Notes under the pieces: model-generated
Seen by the model: the letters and a program-made list of their open reading frames with translations, nothing else
What the model was told of the DNA's origin: nothing
The model's database searches: none
Made by a program: the position numbers and the translations under genes
Assembly: GCF_000367365.1 (NCBI RefSeq)
Contig: NZ_BARF01000128.1
Location: 1 to 64,000, forward strand
Reading direction: 5' to 3'
Origin: Streptomyces prunicolor NBRC 13075
Lineage (GTDB): Bacteria > Actinomycetota > Actinomycetes > Streptomycetales > Streptomycetaceae
Length of the DNA: 64,000 bases
Part shown: positions 16,094 through 25,563 of the stretch, in pieces
Position numbering within the stretch: position 1 is the first letter of the stretch
How the letters are laid out: each line of letters begins with the position of its first letter

Positions 16094-17266
16094 TCAGCCC
16101 CTAACCGCCCGCGCCACCCGAGTCCCCGCCGCCGCCCGAGGCCCACTGTCCGCCCCCCGCCGCCGCGGATGCACCGTGTTGGCCAGCAGCACCAAGAACG
16201 TGTCCGTAGCCGGATCCAACACCACCGACGTCCCCGTGAACCCCGTGTGCCCCACCGCCCCCCGCCCCGCCAACTCCCCCATGAACCAAGCCTGATCGAC
16301 CCCGAAGCCCAGCCCCGGCGGCGTCAGCATCAGCTCCACGAAGTCGGATCCCAGGATGCGGGCCGGGCCGTAGGAACCGCCCGCCAGGAGCGTGCGGCAG
16401 AAGATCGCCAGGTCTCGGGCTGTCGAGAACAGGCCCGCGTGGCCGGCGACCCCGCCCAGCGCCCACGCGTTCTCGTCGTGGACCACGCCCCGCAGCATGC
16501 CCCGGTCCGCCTTGGCCCACGGGCGGCGTTGGTCCTCCGTCGCCGCCGCGCCGGGGCACGGGCCGAAGTCCGTCGACGTCATGCCCAGCGGGCGGGTGAT
16601 GCCGTCGTGGATGAGGACGTCCAGCGTGCGGCCGCTGACGCGTTCCAGGACGAACTGGAGGAGGAGCAGGTTCAGGTCCGAGTAGACGTACTCCCCCGGC
16701 TCCGCCACCGGCGCCTCCGCCCGCAGCATCGCCATGCGTTCCGCGTCGTCCGCGCAGGCGTAGAGCGGGAGTTCGGGGCGTAGGCCCGAGGTGTGGGTGA
16801 GGAGTTGGCGGACGGTGATGCCGTGGCGGGCCGCCGCGCGGAAGTCGGGCAGGTACGCGCCCACCCTCGCGTCTATGCCCAGCGTGCCGCGCTCGATCTG
16901 CTGCATCGCGGCCACCGCCGTGAACAGTTTGGTCAGGGAGGCCAGGTCGAAGGGGGTGTCCACCGTCGTCGGGACGCGGGCGGCAGGGGGGAGTTCGATG
17001 CCGCTGTCCGTCTCCGGGTCGTAGGCCGCGTACCGCACGGCCCAGCCCGCCGCCTCCTCCACCGCGATCACCGGGCCGCGGCCGGCGACCACGACGGTGC
17101 CCGGCGCCCAGGGGCGGTCGCCGGTGGTGAGGGCGTGCACCTCACGGATCAGGTGGCGGAGTTCCTCGGGGTCGAGGCCGGCCCGTTCCGGGGTGTCGTT
17201 GCGCAGTCTCGGGGCGCTCAGCTCCCCACTCCCTCCGCGGTCGTACGTGTGTTCCAAGGACGGCAC
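16094..17266 (-). CDS. Serine hydrolase (class C beta-lactamase/DD-peptidase fold)
   Basis: About 375-390 residues with the three catalytic motifs of the penicillin-binding-like fold: SLTK in FDLASLTKLFTAVAAM, Tyr-Ser-Asp in EYVYSDLNLLLLQF, and HTG in VGHTGFTGTS. Members hydrolyse D-amino-acid peptides or esters. No signal peptide is visible, so probably cytoplasmic. The start is doubtful: GTG 17266 and TTG 17257 lie within the upstream MFS gene and have weak SDs, while CTG 17221 has a good GGAGG but is non-standard. Homology is clear from LRNDTPERAGLDPEEL onward. Confidence 0.8.
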   Translation of the reverse strand: MPSLEHTYDRGGSGELSAPRLRNDTPERAGLDPEELRHLIREVHALTTGDRPWAPGTVVVAGRGPVIAVEEAAGWAVRYAAYDPETDSGIELPPAARVPTTVDTPFDLASLTKLFTAVAAMQQIERGTLGIDARVGAYLPDFRAAARHGITVRQLLTHTSGLRPELPLYACADDAERMAMLRAEAPVAEPGEYVYSDLNLLLLQFVLERVSGRTLDVLIHDGITRPLGMTSTDFGPCPGAAATEDQRRPWAKADRGMLRGVVHDENAWALGGVAGHAGLFSTARDLAIFCRTLLAGGSYGPARILGSDFVELMLTPPGLGFGVDQAWFMGELAGRGAVGHTGFTGTSVVLDPATDTFLVLLANTVHPRRRGADSGPRAAAGTRVARAVRG

Positions 17267-18507
17267 ATTCCCACGAAGCAGGCCACCGCCACCAGTGCGG
17301 CCACCAGTTGGACGACCGCCATCGGCACGGCGGTGTGCTCGCCCGCTATGCCGACCAACGGGGACGCCACCGCGCCTATCAAGAAGGACGACGTGCCCAG
17401 CAGGGCGGAGGCCGAGCCCGCGGAGTGGCGGGTGCGCATCAACGCCAGGGTCTGGGCGTTGGGAAGCGTCACGCCCATCGCCGACATCAGGACGAAGAGC
17501 CCCGCCGCCACCGGGACCAGGCCCACTTCCCCGAACGCTCCCGTCGCCATCAGCAGCAGCGCCGTCGCCGCCAGCACCACCACCGCCAACCCCGTGCCCA
17601 GGACCTTGTCCATCGAGACCCTGCCCACCAGCAGCTTGCCGTTGATCTGGCCCACCGCCACCAGCCCGACCGAGTTGACGCCGAAGAGGAGGCTGAAGGT
17701 CTGCGGGGAGGCGCCGTAGATCTCCTGGACGACGAAGGGGGATGCCGAGATGTACGCGAACAATGCGGCGAAGGAGAAGCCGCCCGTGAGCATGTAGCCC
17801 GTGAAGGGGAGGTCCGCCAGGAGGGCGCGCATGCCGCGCAGGGCCTCCGCCGTGCCGCCCGCGTGGCGGTCCGCCGGGGCCAGGGTCTCGGGGAGGCGGG
17901 TCCAGACGAGGACGGCCAGGGCCGCGCCGACGAAGGTCAGGATCACGAAGACGCCCCGCCAGTCCGTGACCCGCAGGATCTGGCCGCCCACCAGCGGCGC
18001 GACGATCGGGGCCACCCCGGAGACCAGCATCAGGGTGGAGAAGAAGCGGGCCATCGCCACGCCGTCGTACAAGTCGCGTACGACCGCCCTCGCGATCACT
18101 ATTCCGGCCGCGCCCGCCAGGCCCTGGAGCAGGCGGAAGGCGACCAGGGATTCGACGTTCGGCGCGATCGCGCACAGGGCGGTCGCCACGATGTAGACGG
18201 CGAGGCCGGTCAGGAGTGGGCGTCTGCGGCCCCACTTGTCGCTCATCGGGCCGACCACCAGCTGCCCCAGCGCCATGCCGGCGAGGCAGGTGGTGAGGGT
18301 GAGCTGGACGGTCGCGGCGGGCGCGTGCAGGGAGCGGGTGACCGCCGGGAGCGCGGGGAGGTACATGTCCATCGACAGCGGCGGGGTCGCGGTGAGGCCG
18401 CCGAGGATGAGGATGACGAGGAGGCCGGTCCGGCGGGACGCCTTGAGCGACGGTACGGCGGACCGCGGCACAGCCGGCGTCGGTGCCTTCGCTCTCTGCT
18501 CGGACAT
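17218..18507 (-). CDS. Bcr/CflA-family multidrug MFS transporter
   Basis: 429-residue 12-helix exporter. It has the Bcr-type first helix LVILILGGLTATPPLSMDMYLPA with the Asp-Met-Tyr-Leu-Pro signature, and motif A GPMSDKWGRRRPLL between helices 2 and 3. Exports drugs such as bicyclomycin in relatives. The ATG at 18507 has GGAGAGGGAGGG upstream and is preferred to the codon at 18537. It is transcribed toward the serine hydrolase, whose start it overlaps, and diverges from the Gfo/Idh/MocA gene. Confidence 0.9.
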   Translation of the reverse strand: MSEQRAKAPTPAVPRSAVPSLKASRRTGLLVILILGGLTATPPLSMDMYLPALPAVTRSLHAPAATVQLTLTTCLAGMALGQLVVGPMSDKWGRRRPLLTGLAVYIVATALCAIAPNVESLVAFRLLQGLAGAAGIVIARAVVRDLYDGVAMARFFSTLMLVSGVAPIVAPLVGGQILRVTDWRGVFVILTFVGAALAVLVWTRLPETLAPADRHAGGTAEALRGMRALLADLPFTGYMLTGGFSFAALFAYISASPFVVQEIYGASPQTFSLLFGVNSVGLVAVGQINGKLLVGRVSMDKVLGTGLAVVVLAATALLLMATGAFGEVGLVPVAAGLFVLMSAMGVTLPNAQTLALMRTRHSAGSASALLGTSSFLIGAVASPLVGIAGEHTAVPMAVVQLVAALVAVACFVGMCRPWNTRTTAEGVGS

Positions 18508-18594
18508 GTGGCCCTCCCTCTCCTGGTGATCCGCCACCTATGCTCTCAGCTCGTACAAGGTGCCGAGGGTCTGGTGAGCGAGGGTGGGGCCGCG

Positions 18595-19593
18595 ATGACG
18601 GAACAGAGGGTGCGCTGGGGAGTCCTGGCGACCGGCGGGATCGCCGCCGCGTTCACGGCGGCGCTGGTCGATCTGCCGGACGCCGAGGTGGTCGCGGTGG
18701 CCTCGCGGACGGAGTCCTCGGCGAAGGCCTTCGCGGAACGGTTCGGGATCGAGCGGGCCTACGGCGACTGGGACGCGCTGGCGCACGACGCGGACGTCGA
18801 CATCGTCTACGTCGCCACCCCGCACTCGGCGCACCGCACGGCGGCCGGTCTCTGTCTGGAGGCCGGACGGAACGTGCTCGTCGAGAAGGCCTTCACCCTC
18901 ACCTCCCGCGAGGCCACGGAACTTGTCGCGCTGGCGGGCGAGCGCGACAGCTTCCTGATGGAGGCCATGTGGATGTACTGCAATCCGCTGGTACGGCGGC
19001 TGAAGTCGCTTGTCGACGACGGGGCCATCGGTGAAGTCCGCACCATTCAGGCCGACTTCGGGCTCGCCGGGCCCTTCCCGCCCGCGCACCGGCTGCGTGA
19101 TCCCGCGCAGGGCGGGGGCGCGCTGCTGGACCTCGGGGTGTATCCGGTGTCGTTCGCTCATCTGCTGCTCGGTGAGCCCGCCGACATCAAGGCTTCTGCC
19201 GTGCTCTCCCCCGAGGGCGCCGATCTCCAGACGGCGGCCCTGTTCTCGTGGGACAGCGGCGCGCTGGCCGCGCTGCACTGCTCGATCGTCGGCGGTACGG
19301 GGACCTCGGCGTCGGTGACCGGGTCGCTGGGCCGGATCGACATTCCGGACGGCTTCTTCCACCCGGAGCGGTTCGTGCTGCACCGGGACGGGCGTGACCC
19401 CGAGGAGTTCGTCCTCGACCCGGCCGACGGGCCCCGCAACACGTTGCGGCACGAGGCGTCGGAGGTGATGCGGGCGCTGCGGGCCGGTGAGACCGAGTCG
19501 CCGCTGGTGCCGCTGGAGGGCACCCTCGCGGTGATGCGGACGCTGGACGCGGTGCGGGAGCGGATCGGGGTGCGGTACCCGCAGGAAGGGTGA
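18595..19593 (+). CDS. Gfo/Idh/MocA-family oxidoreductase
   Basis: 332-residue NAD(P)-dependent dehydrogenase. The N-terminal Rossmann fold has GVLATGGIAAAFTAAL, then VVAVASRTESSAKAFA, then YVATPHSAHRTAAGLCLEAG with VLVEKAFT (the conserved EKP-like Lys appears as EKA). The C-terminal domain contains DLGVYPV. Likely acts on a sugar or polyol derivative. A GTG at 18574 is an alternative start giving seven extra residues. Followed 16 bp later by an SDR gene that has its own -10 box. Confidence 0.88.
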   Translation: MTEQRVRWGVLATGGIAAAFTAALVDLPDAEVVAVASRTESSAKAFAERFGIERAYGDWDALAHDADVDIVYVATPHSAHRTAAGLCLEAGRNVLVEKAFTLTSREATELVALAGERDSFLMEAMWMYCNPLVRRLKSLVDDGAIGEVRTIQADFGLAGPFPPAHRLRDPAQGGGALLDLGVYPVSFAHLLLGEPADIKASAVLSPEGADLQTAALFSWDSGALAALHCSIVGGTGTSASVTGSLGRIDIPDGFFHPERFVLHRDGRDPEEFVLDPADGPRNTLRHEASEVMRALRAGETESPLVPLEGTLAVMRTLDAVRERIGVRYPQEG

Positions 19594-19597
19594 CTCG

Positions 19598-19603
19598 TAG
19601 GCT
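19598..19603 (+). promoter_or_regulatory. Probable -10 box of a leaderless SDR transcript
   Basis: TAGGCT ends six bases before the ATG at 19610, with no SD in between. It starts within five bases of the upstream gene stop, so the SDR may have its own leaderless mRNA in addition to read-through. Confidence 0.45.
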
Positions 19604-19609
19604 GCGGCC

Positions 19610-20371
19610 ATGAACGCTGAGGAATCGTCGAGGATCGCCGTGGTGACCGGCGCGGGCTCCGGCATCGGCCGCGCGGTCGCCGTGGAACTGCTGCGCGCTG
19701 GCTGGTCGGTGGCGCTGGCCGGCCGCCGCGCCGGGACGCTGGAGGAGACGGCCGCGCTGGTGCCCGAGGGCGCCTCCCTCGCCGTAGCGACGGATGTGGC
19801 GCGGCCGGAGGATGTGGACGGGCTGTTCGACGCCGTCGTGGAACGGTTCGGACGGGTCGACCTGCTGTTCAACAACGCGGGGACCTTCGGGCCCGGTGGG
19901 GTGCCGGTCGAGGAGTTGCCGTACGACGCTTGGCGGCACGTGGTGGACACCAATCTCAACGGGGCGTTCCTGTGTGCGCAGGCGGCCTACCGGCGAATGA
20001 AGGAGCAGGTGCCGCAGGGCGGGCGGATCATCAACAACGGGTCGATCTCCGCTCATACGCCTCGGCCGCATTCCGTGGCCTACACCGCGACCAAGCACGC
20101 GTTGACGGGGCTGACGAAGTCGCTGTCGCTGGACGGGCGGGCGTACTCGATCGCGGTCGGGCAGATCGACATCGGGAACGCGGCGACCGACATGACGGCG
20201 CGGATGGGGACCGGGGCGTTGCAGGCCAACGGGGTGGTAGCCCCGGAACCGGTGATGGATGTCGCCGATGTGGCGCGCACCGTGCGGCACATGGCGGAGC
20301 TGCCGTTGGGGGCGAATGTGCAGTTCGCGACGGTGCTGGCGACCGCGATGCCGTATGTGGGGCGCGGCTAG
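19610..20371 (+). CDS. Short-chain dehydrogenase/reductase
   Basis: 253-residue classical SDR. The nucleotide motif is TGAGSGIG (residues about 13-20), the structural motif NNAG, catalytic Ser in NNGSISAHT, and YTATK as the YxxxK pair. Arg-rich GRRAGTLEE after strand 2 suggests NADPH preference. The C-terminus is typical of the 3-oxoacyl-reductase-like group; substrate unknown. Third gene of a possible oxidoreductase pair with the Gfo/Idh/MocA protein. Confidence 0.88.
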   Translation: MNAEESSRIAVVTGAGSGIGRAVAVELLRAGWSVALAGRRAGTLEETAALVPEGASLAVATDVARPEDVDGLFDAVVERFGRVDLLFNNAGTFGPGGVPVEELPYDAWRHVVDTNLNGAFLCAQAAYRRMKEQVPQGGRIINNGSISAHTPRPHSVAYTATKHALTGLTKSLSLDGRAYSIAVGQIDIGNAATDMTARMGTGALQANGVVAPEPVMDVADVARTVRHMAELPLGANVQFATVLATAMPYVGRG

Positions 20372-20614
20372 GGCAAGTTGCACAAACGGAATTTGACCAT
20401 CCGTACCATTGCGGCCGGTTGCTGACCTATGCTCAACTCTTCTCCACCAAAGCTTCACACTTGGAGCACGGGGCTTCCGCGGTATCGGAGTCCCGGGTTC
20501 CGCAGGCCACACCGAGGGGGGAGAGGCGACAGTCGTTCCACGGCCCGGGTGGGGGTGGAGCCCGCGAGGGACCGCGGGTTACGCACCGGACCGTGGAGCG
20601 GCTGTCGCGTCACA
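20372..20614. other. Intergenic region with promoter-like sequence and no clear gene
   Basis: 243 bp between two convergent genes. TTGACC near 20391 and TATGCT near 20428 look like promoter hexamers on the plus strand, and AGGGGGGAGAGG near 20514 resembles an SD, but no convincing reading frame follows. It may be the leader of a lost gene. Unassigned. Confidence 0.3.
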
Positions 20615-21829
20615 TCAACTCCCGTCGAGTTCCGGGGACTTGGCCGCTTCCTGAGACTTGACACCTTCCTGAGACTTCGCCGCCGCCACGGCCGCCCGTC
20701 GCCTGCGCAGCGCGAACGCGCCGCCCGCGAGCACCACGACCGCCCCCGCCGCGCCTTCCAGCAGCCGCCAGGGCGAGGGAGCGTCCGAGGAGGAAGCCGC
20801 CGCCCCGGTGGCACCCGGAGCGCCCTTGACGCCCTTCCCCGACGGTGTGGGGCTCGCGGTCGCCCCGCCCTCGCTCAGCGGATCGACCAGCGTGCCCACG
20901 GCCGTGGCCGAACTCCCTTTGCCGAAGCCCCAGTCGAGGAGCGCGGCGGTCTCCTTGTAGACCTCGTTGCCGCCGTTCGCGGGGTGCATCACGGTGACCA
21001 GGAGGGTGCGGCCGTCGCGGGTGGCGGCGCCGGTGAAGGTGTTGCCCGCGTGGCTGGTGTAGCCGTTCTTGACGCCGATGATGCCCCGGTACGGGCGCAG
21101 GCCGTAGGCGCCGCTGAGCAGGCGGTCGGTGTTCTGGATCTGGAAGGTCTTCTTGCCGCCGGCCGGGAAGTTCGCGGTCCTGGTCGAGCAGTAGGCGCTG
21201 AAGTCGTCGTCGTACAGCCCGTGCCGGGCGAAGAGCGTGAGGTCGTACGCCGACGAGAGCTGCCCGGGGTGGTCGAAGCCGTCCGGGCTCACCACGTGCG
21301 TGTCCAGGGCCTGGAGGTCCTTCGCCTTGGCCTGCATCTCGGCGACCGTCGCCGCGATCCCGCCGTTCATGTGGGCCAGCACGTGCACGGCGTCGTTGCC
21401 GGAGCGCAGGAAGACGCCCTGCCACAACTGGTGGACGCTGTAGGTGATCCCGGGCTTGACGCCGACGAGGCTGGAGCCGGAGGGGACGTCGGCGAGGTCG
21501 GCGTCGGTGACCCGGTAGGTGCGGGTCCGCTCGAACTTCCCCAGCACGGTGTCGGCGAACAGCATCTTCAGCGTGGAGGCGGGCGCGAGCCGCTGGTGCG
21601 CGCGGTACGAGGCGAGCACCTCGCCGGTCTTGTGGTCGGCGATCAGCCAGGAGCGGGCGGTGAGCTTCTTGGGCAGCGTGGCGGCATCGCCCACCTGGAT
21701 CCCGGCGCGGGCCAGGCGCTCACCGCCTATCGCCGTCGCCGCCGACGCGGGGGTGGCCGCCGCCACGGGAAGGGCGGCGGCGGTCAGACCGAGAGCGGCA
21801 CGCCGGGTGAGCCGAGAGGAATCGCGCAT
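20615..21829 (-). CDS. D-alanyl-D-alanine carboxypeptidase (S11), exported and C-terminally anchored
   Basis: 404-residue penicillin-binding DD-carboxypeptidase that trims peptidoglycan stem peptides outside the cell. A Tat-like signal (LTRRAALGLTAAALPVAAATPASA) leads. The catalytic triad motifs are STLK (PASTLKML), SGN (FLRSGND) and KNG (VKNGYTSHAG), the last replacing KTG. A Ser/Gly/Pro-rich linker and one C-terminal helix with RRRR anchor it. The ATG at 21829 has TACGGT six bases upstream and no SD, so it may be leaderless. Direct 12-bp repeats lie at 21868-21891. Confidence 0.9.
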   Translation of the reverse strand: MRDSSRLTRRAALGLTAAALPVAAATPASAATAIGGERLARAGIQVGDAATLPKKLTARSWLIADHKTGEVLASYRAHQRLAPASTLKMLFADTVLGKFERTRTYRVTDADLADVPSGSSLVGVKPGITYSVHQLWQGVFLRSGNDAVHVLAHMNGGIAATVAEMQAKAKDLQALDTHVVSPDGFDHPGQLSSAYDLTLFARHGLYDDDFSAYCSTRTANFPAGGKKTFQIQNTDRLLSGAYGLRPYRGIIGVKNGYTSHAGNTFTGAATRDGRTLLVTVMHPANGGNEVYKETAALLDWGFGKGSSATAVGTLVDPLSEGGATASPTPSGKGVKGAPGATGAAASSSDAPSPWRLLEGAAGAVVVLAGGAFALRRRRAAVAAAKSQEGVKSQEAAKSPELDGS

Positions 21830-22115
21830 CCCGGGACCGTACAAAATGAGGCCGCGCGCGTACACGGCGGGGTCCATGGCGAGGTCCATGGCGGGGCGCC
21901 GAAAGGATGATCGACATCCCATGTCAGCAGGCCATTGAACAGGGGTTTCCTGGCAGGAAGCCCTCGGCAGCTTAGGAATGAGCTGTCTGACGCAATTCTG
22001 ATTTCGGGCCTCTTTTTCTCAGGCCAGACACATCCTTTACTCAGGTCGACTCAAAGGTTCCTCCATAGCTTGTGGCCGCGCCCACAGCGGGCGCCAAGAA
22101 CCTTTGGGGAATGGG

Positions 22116-23603
22116 ATGTTTGGCATCTATCTCAAGCGCGAGCTGGGCCGGCGCAAGAAGGCCGCCCTGGTCATCGCGATGGGTCTGGCGCTCGGTATCG
22201 CGCTGGTCATCACCGTCAACTCGGTGTCGGCCGGCATGAATCAGGCTCAGGACAAGGTCCTCAAGTCTCTTTACGGTCTCGGAACTGACATGACCGTGAC
22301 CAAGGCGCAGTCGGCCCCCAAGGCCGGCAGCTCGCAGGGTCCCAGCTTCAAGTTCGGCGCCACCTCCTCCAGCAGCACCTCGCAGAGCACGGACCGGGTG
22401 AACACGCAGGGCGGTCAGGCCCTCGCGTCCTCCCTGGTCACCAAGGTCGGCTCGCAGAAGGGCGTGTCCGCCGCGGTCGGCGCGCTCACCCTGAACGTCA
22501 CCAAGGTCGACGGCTCCTTCACCCAGGGCAAGGCCAAGTCCTCCACCACGTCCGGCTCTTCGGGCTCCTCTCAGCAGGGCGGCCCCGGCGGCGGTGGCGG
22601 AACCAGCAGCACCGGTGCACCCCAAGTGCAGGGTGGCGGCGCCAACTTCAACGTGAACTCGTACTCGGTCGCGGGCATCGACGTCACCGACCAGACACTC
22701 GGCCCGCTGTCCACGTCGAAGATCACCACCGGCAAGACGTTCACGACCGCGCAGACCAACGCGAAGGTCGCCGTCGTCAGCAAGTCGTACGCCAAGACGA
22801 AGAAGTACAAGGTCGGTTCGACCTTCAAGATCTCCAGCACCAAGTTCACGGTCATCGGCATCGCGACGCCCAACAGCAGCGAGTCCACGATCGACGTGTA
22901 CGTGCCGCTGAAGCAGGCGCAGACGCTGGGCGACTCGAAGAACAAGGTCACCACGATCTACGTCAAGGCGACCGACTCGAAGCAGATCTCGTCCGTCAAG
23001 ACGACCATCCAGAAGAACATCTCGGGTACGACGGTCACCACCTCCGCCGACCTCGCGTCCACGGTCTCCGGTTCGCTGTCCACCGCCTCCAACCTCGCGA
23101 CCAGCGTGGGCAAGTGGCTGTCGATCGCGGTCCTGATCGCCGCGTTCCTCGTCGCCGCGCTGCTCACCTCCTCGGCCGTCTCCCGCCGGGTGCGTGAGTT
23201 CGGCACGCTGAAGGCGCTCGGCTGGCCGAGCCGCAAGGTGACCCGGCAGGTCGTCGGCGAGTCCATGGTCAACGGTCTGATCGGCGGCGGTCTCGGTATC
23301 GCGCTGGGCCTCCTGGCGGCCTACACGGTCACCGCGATCAGCCCCAAGCTGACCGCGCAGCTCGGCTCCACCTCCACCGGCGGTGGCGGCATGGGCGGCG
23401 GCCCCGGCGGTGGCGGCCAGGGCGGCCCCGGCCAGCAGGCCACCTCCAACACCCTGGAGATCGCCCTGAACGCGCCGGTCTCGCTGACCACGATCGCCCT
23501 CGCGGTGGGCCTGGCCGTCACCGGCGGGCTGATCGCCGGCGCGATGGGCGGCTGGCGTGCCTCGCGGATGCGTCCGGCGGACGCGCTGCGCAGCGTGTCG
23601 TAG
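22116..23603 (+). CDS. FtsX/MacB-type ABC transporter permease
   Basis: 495-residue permease. One N-terminal helix (KKAALVIAMGLALGIALVITV) leads into a large extracytoplasmic MacB_PCD-like domain of about 290 residues with two low-complexity Gly/Ser/Gln-rich insertions. Three helices follow, with FtsX motif LTSSAVSRRVREFGTLKALGWPSRKV and C-terminal ASRMRPADALRSVS. It pairs with the ATPase 150 bp downstream to form an exporter or mechanotransmission complex acting on envelope substrates. The 286-bp upstream region has no gene. ATG 22116 has GGGGA at six bases. Confidence 0.9.
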   Translation: MFGIYLKRELGRRKKAALVIAMGLALGIALVITVNSVSAGMNQAQDKVLKSLYGLGTDMTVTKAQSAPKAGSSQGPSFKFGATSSSSTSQSTDRVNTQGGQALASSLVTKVGSQKGVSAAVGALTLNVTKVDGSFTQGKAKSSTTSGSSGSSQQGGPGGGGGTSSTGAPQVQGGGANFNVNSYSVAGIDVTDQTLGPLSTSKITTGKTFTTAQTNAKVAVVSKSYAKTKKYKVGSTFKISSTKFTVIGIATPNSSESTIDVYVPLKQAQTLGDSKNKVTTIYVKATDSKQISSVKTTIQKNISGTTVTTSADLASTVSGSLSTASNLATSVGKWLSIAVLIAAFLVAALLTSSAVSRRVREFGTLKALGWPSRKVTRQVVGESMVNGLIGGGLGIALGLLAAYTVTAISPKLTAQLGSTSTGGGGMGGGPGGGGQGGPGQQATSNTLEIALNAPVSLTTIALAVGLAVTGGLIAGAMGGWRASRMRPADALRSVS

Positions 23604-23680
23604 CGCGGCCGTGGTGGCGTGGTCCGGCGGAGGCGGCTCGTCACGCCGCCCGACGCCGACCGCGCCGCACCCCCTGAACC

Positions 23681-23718
23681 GGGGCGCCGCCACCGTTCCC
23701 CCCGGGCGGCGGCGCCCC
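23681..23718 (+). terminator. Strong GC hairpin between the permease and ATPase genes
   Basis: GGGGCGCCGCC (23681-23691) and GGCGGCGCCCC (23708-23718) form a perfect 11-bp stem with a 16-nt loop. No T run follows. In an operon spacer it may reduce or process read-through and so set the permease to ATPase ratio. Confidence 0.5.
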
Positions 23719-23754
23719 GACCCTCTTCTTCACAGACGTATCGACGGAGATCCC

Positions 23755-24492
23755 ATGTACAAGCTCACCGGCGTCACCAAGCGCTACTCGCGGGGCAAGG
23801 AGACGGTCGAGGCGCTGCGCGGCGTCGACCTCACGATCGAGGACGGCGACCAGCTCGTCATCCAGGGCCCCACCGGCGGCGGCAAGTCGACGCTGCTGCA
23901 GATGATCGGCGGCCTCGACCGCCCCTCCGAGGGCAGTGTCGAGCTGGACGGCGTCAACCTCGCCACCATCAGCGAGGCCAAGCTGACCCGGCTGCGGGCC
24001 GAGAAGATCGGCATCATCTTCCAGTCCTTCAACCTCATCCCGACGCTCACCGCGCAGGAGAACGTCGAGACCGCCCTGGTCCCGCTCGGCGTCAAGCCGG
24101 CCGAGCGCCGCGAGCGGGCCGCCGAGGCACTCTCGTCGGTCGGCCTCGGCGACCGCCTCAAGCACGCCCCGTCCGAACTCTCCGGCGGCCAGCAACAGCG
24201 CGTCGCGATCGCCCGCGCGCTGGTGAAGAAGCCGAAGGTGCTCCTCGCCGACGAGCCCACCGGCAACCTCGACGAGGGCACCCGCGACGACATCATGGGC
24301 CTGCTCGAAGGCCTCTGGCACGAGTACGGGCTGACCTTCATCATGGTCACCCACGACTCGTCGATCGCCCGCCGCGCGCCGCGCCTGGCCACCATCAAGG
24401 CCGGCCAGATCACCCTGACCGAACAGGGCCGCGGCAACGGCCGGTTCACCCCTCAGCAGCAGTACGCGGAACAGGGCAACCAGGGTTACTGA
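23755..24492 (+). CDS. LolD/MacB-type ABC transporter ATPase
   Basis: 245-residue ABC ATPase partner of the FtsX-like permease. Walker A is GPTGGGKSTLLQ, Q-loop FQSFNLIPTLTA, signature LSGGQQQRVAIARAL, Walker B VLLADEPTGNLDEGT and the H-loop VTHDSSIARRA. The tail is Gln/Gly-rich. GGAG stands seven bases before the ATG. The strong hairpin between it and the permease may tune its expression. Confidence 0.93.
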   Translation: MYKLTGVTKRYSRGKETVEALRGVDLTIEDGDQLVIQGPTGGGKSTLLQMIGGLDRPSEGSVELDGVNLATISEAKLTRLRAEKIGIIFQSFNLIPTLTAQENVETALVPLGVKPAERRERAAEALSSVGLGDRLKHAPSELSGGQQQRVAIARALVKKPKVLLADEPTGNLDEGTRDDIMGLLEGLWHEYGLTFIMVTHDSSIARRAPRLATIKAGQITLTEQGRGNGRFTPQQQYAEQGNQGY

Positions 24493-24520
24493 GCCCGCCT
24501 GCCGGTCCCGTCGGGGCCGT

Positions 24521-25516
24521 TCACCTCCCGAGCACCTGGTCGACCTCGGCCAACTGCCCGGCGGTGAGCGGCCCCTTCGCGATCGCGCCCGCATTCTGCT
24601 CGGCCTGCGCGACCGAGCGGAAGCCCGGGATCGGGATGGTGCGCGGGCTGCGGGCCCAGAGCCAGGCGAGGGCGCCCTGGGCCGGGGTGCGGCCGTCGGA
24701 GGTGAGGATCTCGCGGAGGGCTTCGACGCGCGCTACGTAGTCCTCGTCGGCACCTGCGCCCTGCTTGAAGCCCTGCATCCAGGCCGGGGGCGTGTTGCGG
24801 ATGTCGCCGGCCTCCAACTCCCGTCCCGGCGCCTGCTTTCCAGTGAGCAGGCCCATGGCCAACGGGCTGCGGTTGATGCTGGCCAGCCCCAACTCCTCGC
24901 ACAGCGCGAACATTTCGGGGGCATCCTGCAACACGTTCGCCGAGTGCTGTACGGCCGCGCAGTGCTCCCCCTCGGCGAACACGGCGGCACGGGCGGGGTC
25001 GTCGGTGCTCCAGGCGTAGGCGCGGATCAGCCCCTCCCGCACGAACTCCTCGCACTGGTCCCGGAGTTGGGCGGCACGCGCCAAGTCGGCGTCGGACAGG
25101 TGGAGTTGGTACAGGTCGACGTGGTCGGTGCCCAGGCGCTCCAGCGACGCGGTGAGCGCGCGGCGGGCGTACTCCGGGGAGTCGTCGGAACCGGTGAGGG
25201 TGCGGGTGTCCTCGTCGAAGACGTTGCCCCACTTGGTGGCGAGGACCACGTCGTCCCGGCGCTTGCCGAGCGCGCGGCCGAGGACGCGTTCGCTGTGCCC
25301 CGCGCCGTAGGTGTCGGCGGTGTCGAAGAACGTGACACCCAGATCGAGGGCGCGCCGGACCGCCCGTACGGTCTCCTCGTCGTCGACCCTGCCCCAGCCG
25401 AGCGGCTGCCCGCTCGCGTCCTGCCACTCCCCGCCGATGGCCCAGCAGCCGAAGCCGAGAGCGCTCACGTCGATACCGCTGCGGCCGAGGGTCCTGATGT
25501 TCGACTTGGTCTCCAT
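24521..25516 (-). CDS. Aldo/keto reductase
   Basis: 331-residue NADPH-dependent TIM-barrel reductase. The catalytic tetrad is visible as Asp/Tyr in FFDTADTYGAGHSERVLG, Lys in VVLATKWGN and His in VDLYQLHLSDADL. It belongs to the KefF/YajO-like AKR group acting on small aldehydes/ketones. The ATG at 25516 was chosen over the GTG four codons upstream. Transcribed toward the ABC ATPase gene (convergent, 28 bp gap). Confidence 0.9.
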   Translation of the reverse strand: METKSNIRTLGRSGIDVSALGFGCWAIGGEWQDASGQPLGWGRVDDEETVRAVRRALDLGVTFFDTADTYGAGHSERVLGRALGKRRDDVVLATKWGNVFDEDTRTLTGSDDSPEYARRALTASLERLGTDHVDLYQLHLSDADLARAAQLRDQCEEFVREGLIRAYAWSTDDPARAAVFAEGEHCAAVQHSANVLQDAPEMFALCEELGLASINRSPLAMGLLTGKQAPGRELEAGDIRNTPPAWMQGFKQGAGADEDYVARVEALREILTSDGRTPAQGALAWLWARSPRTIPIPGFRSVAQAEQNAGAIAKGPLTAGQLAEVDQVLGR

Positions 25517-25563
25517 GCCTGGGGACACTAGGAGTTGGAGCGCACTTCAGGGCAAGGGCTTTT

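Noticed and set aside
20409..20654. 81-codon frame after the SDR gene
   Set aside because: It runs into the convergent carboxypeptidase gene, lacks an SD and has no recognisable segment.
20429..21910. Plus-strand 493-codon frame opposite the DD-carboxypeptidase
   Set aside because: Catalytic motifs STLK, SGN and KNG are all on the minus strand; the plus frame is Arg/Gly/Val-rich shadow.
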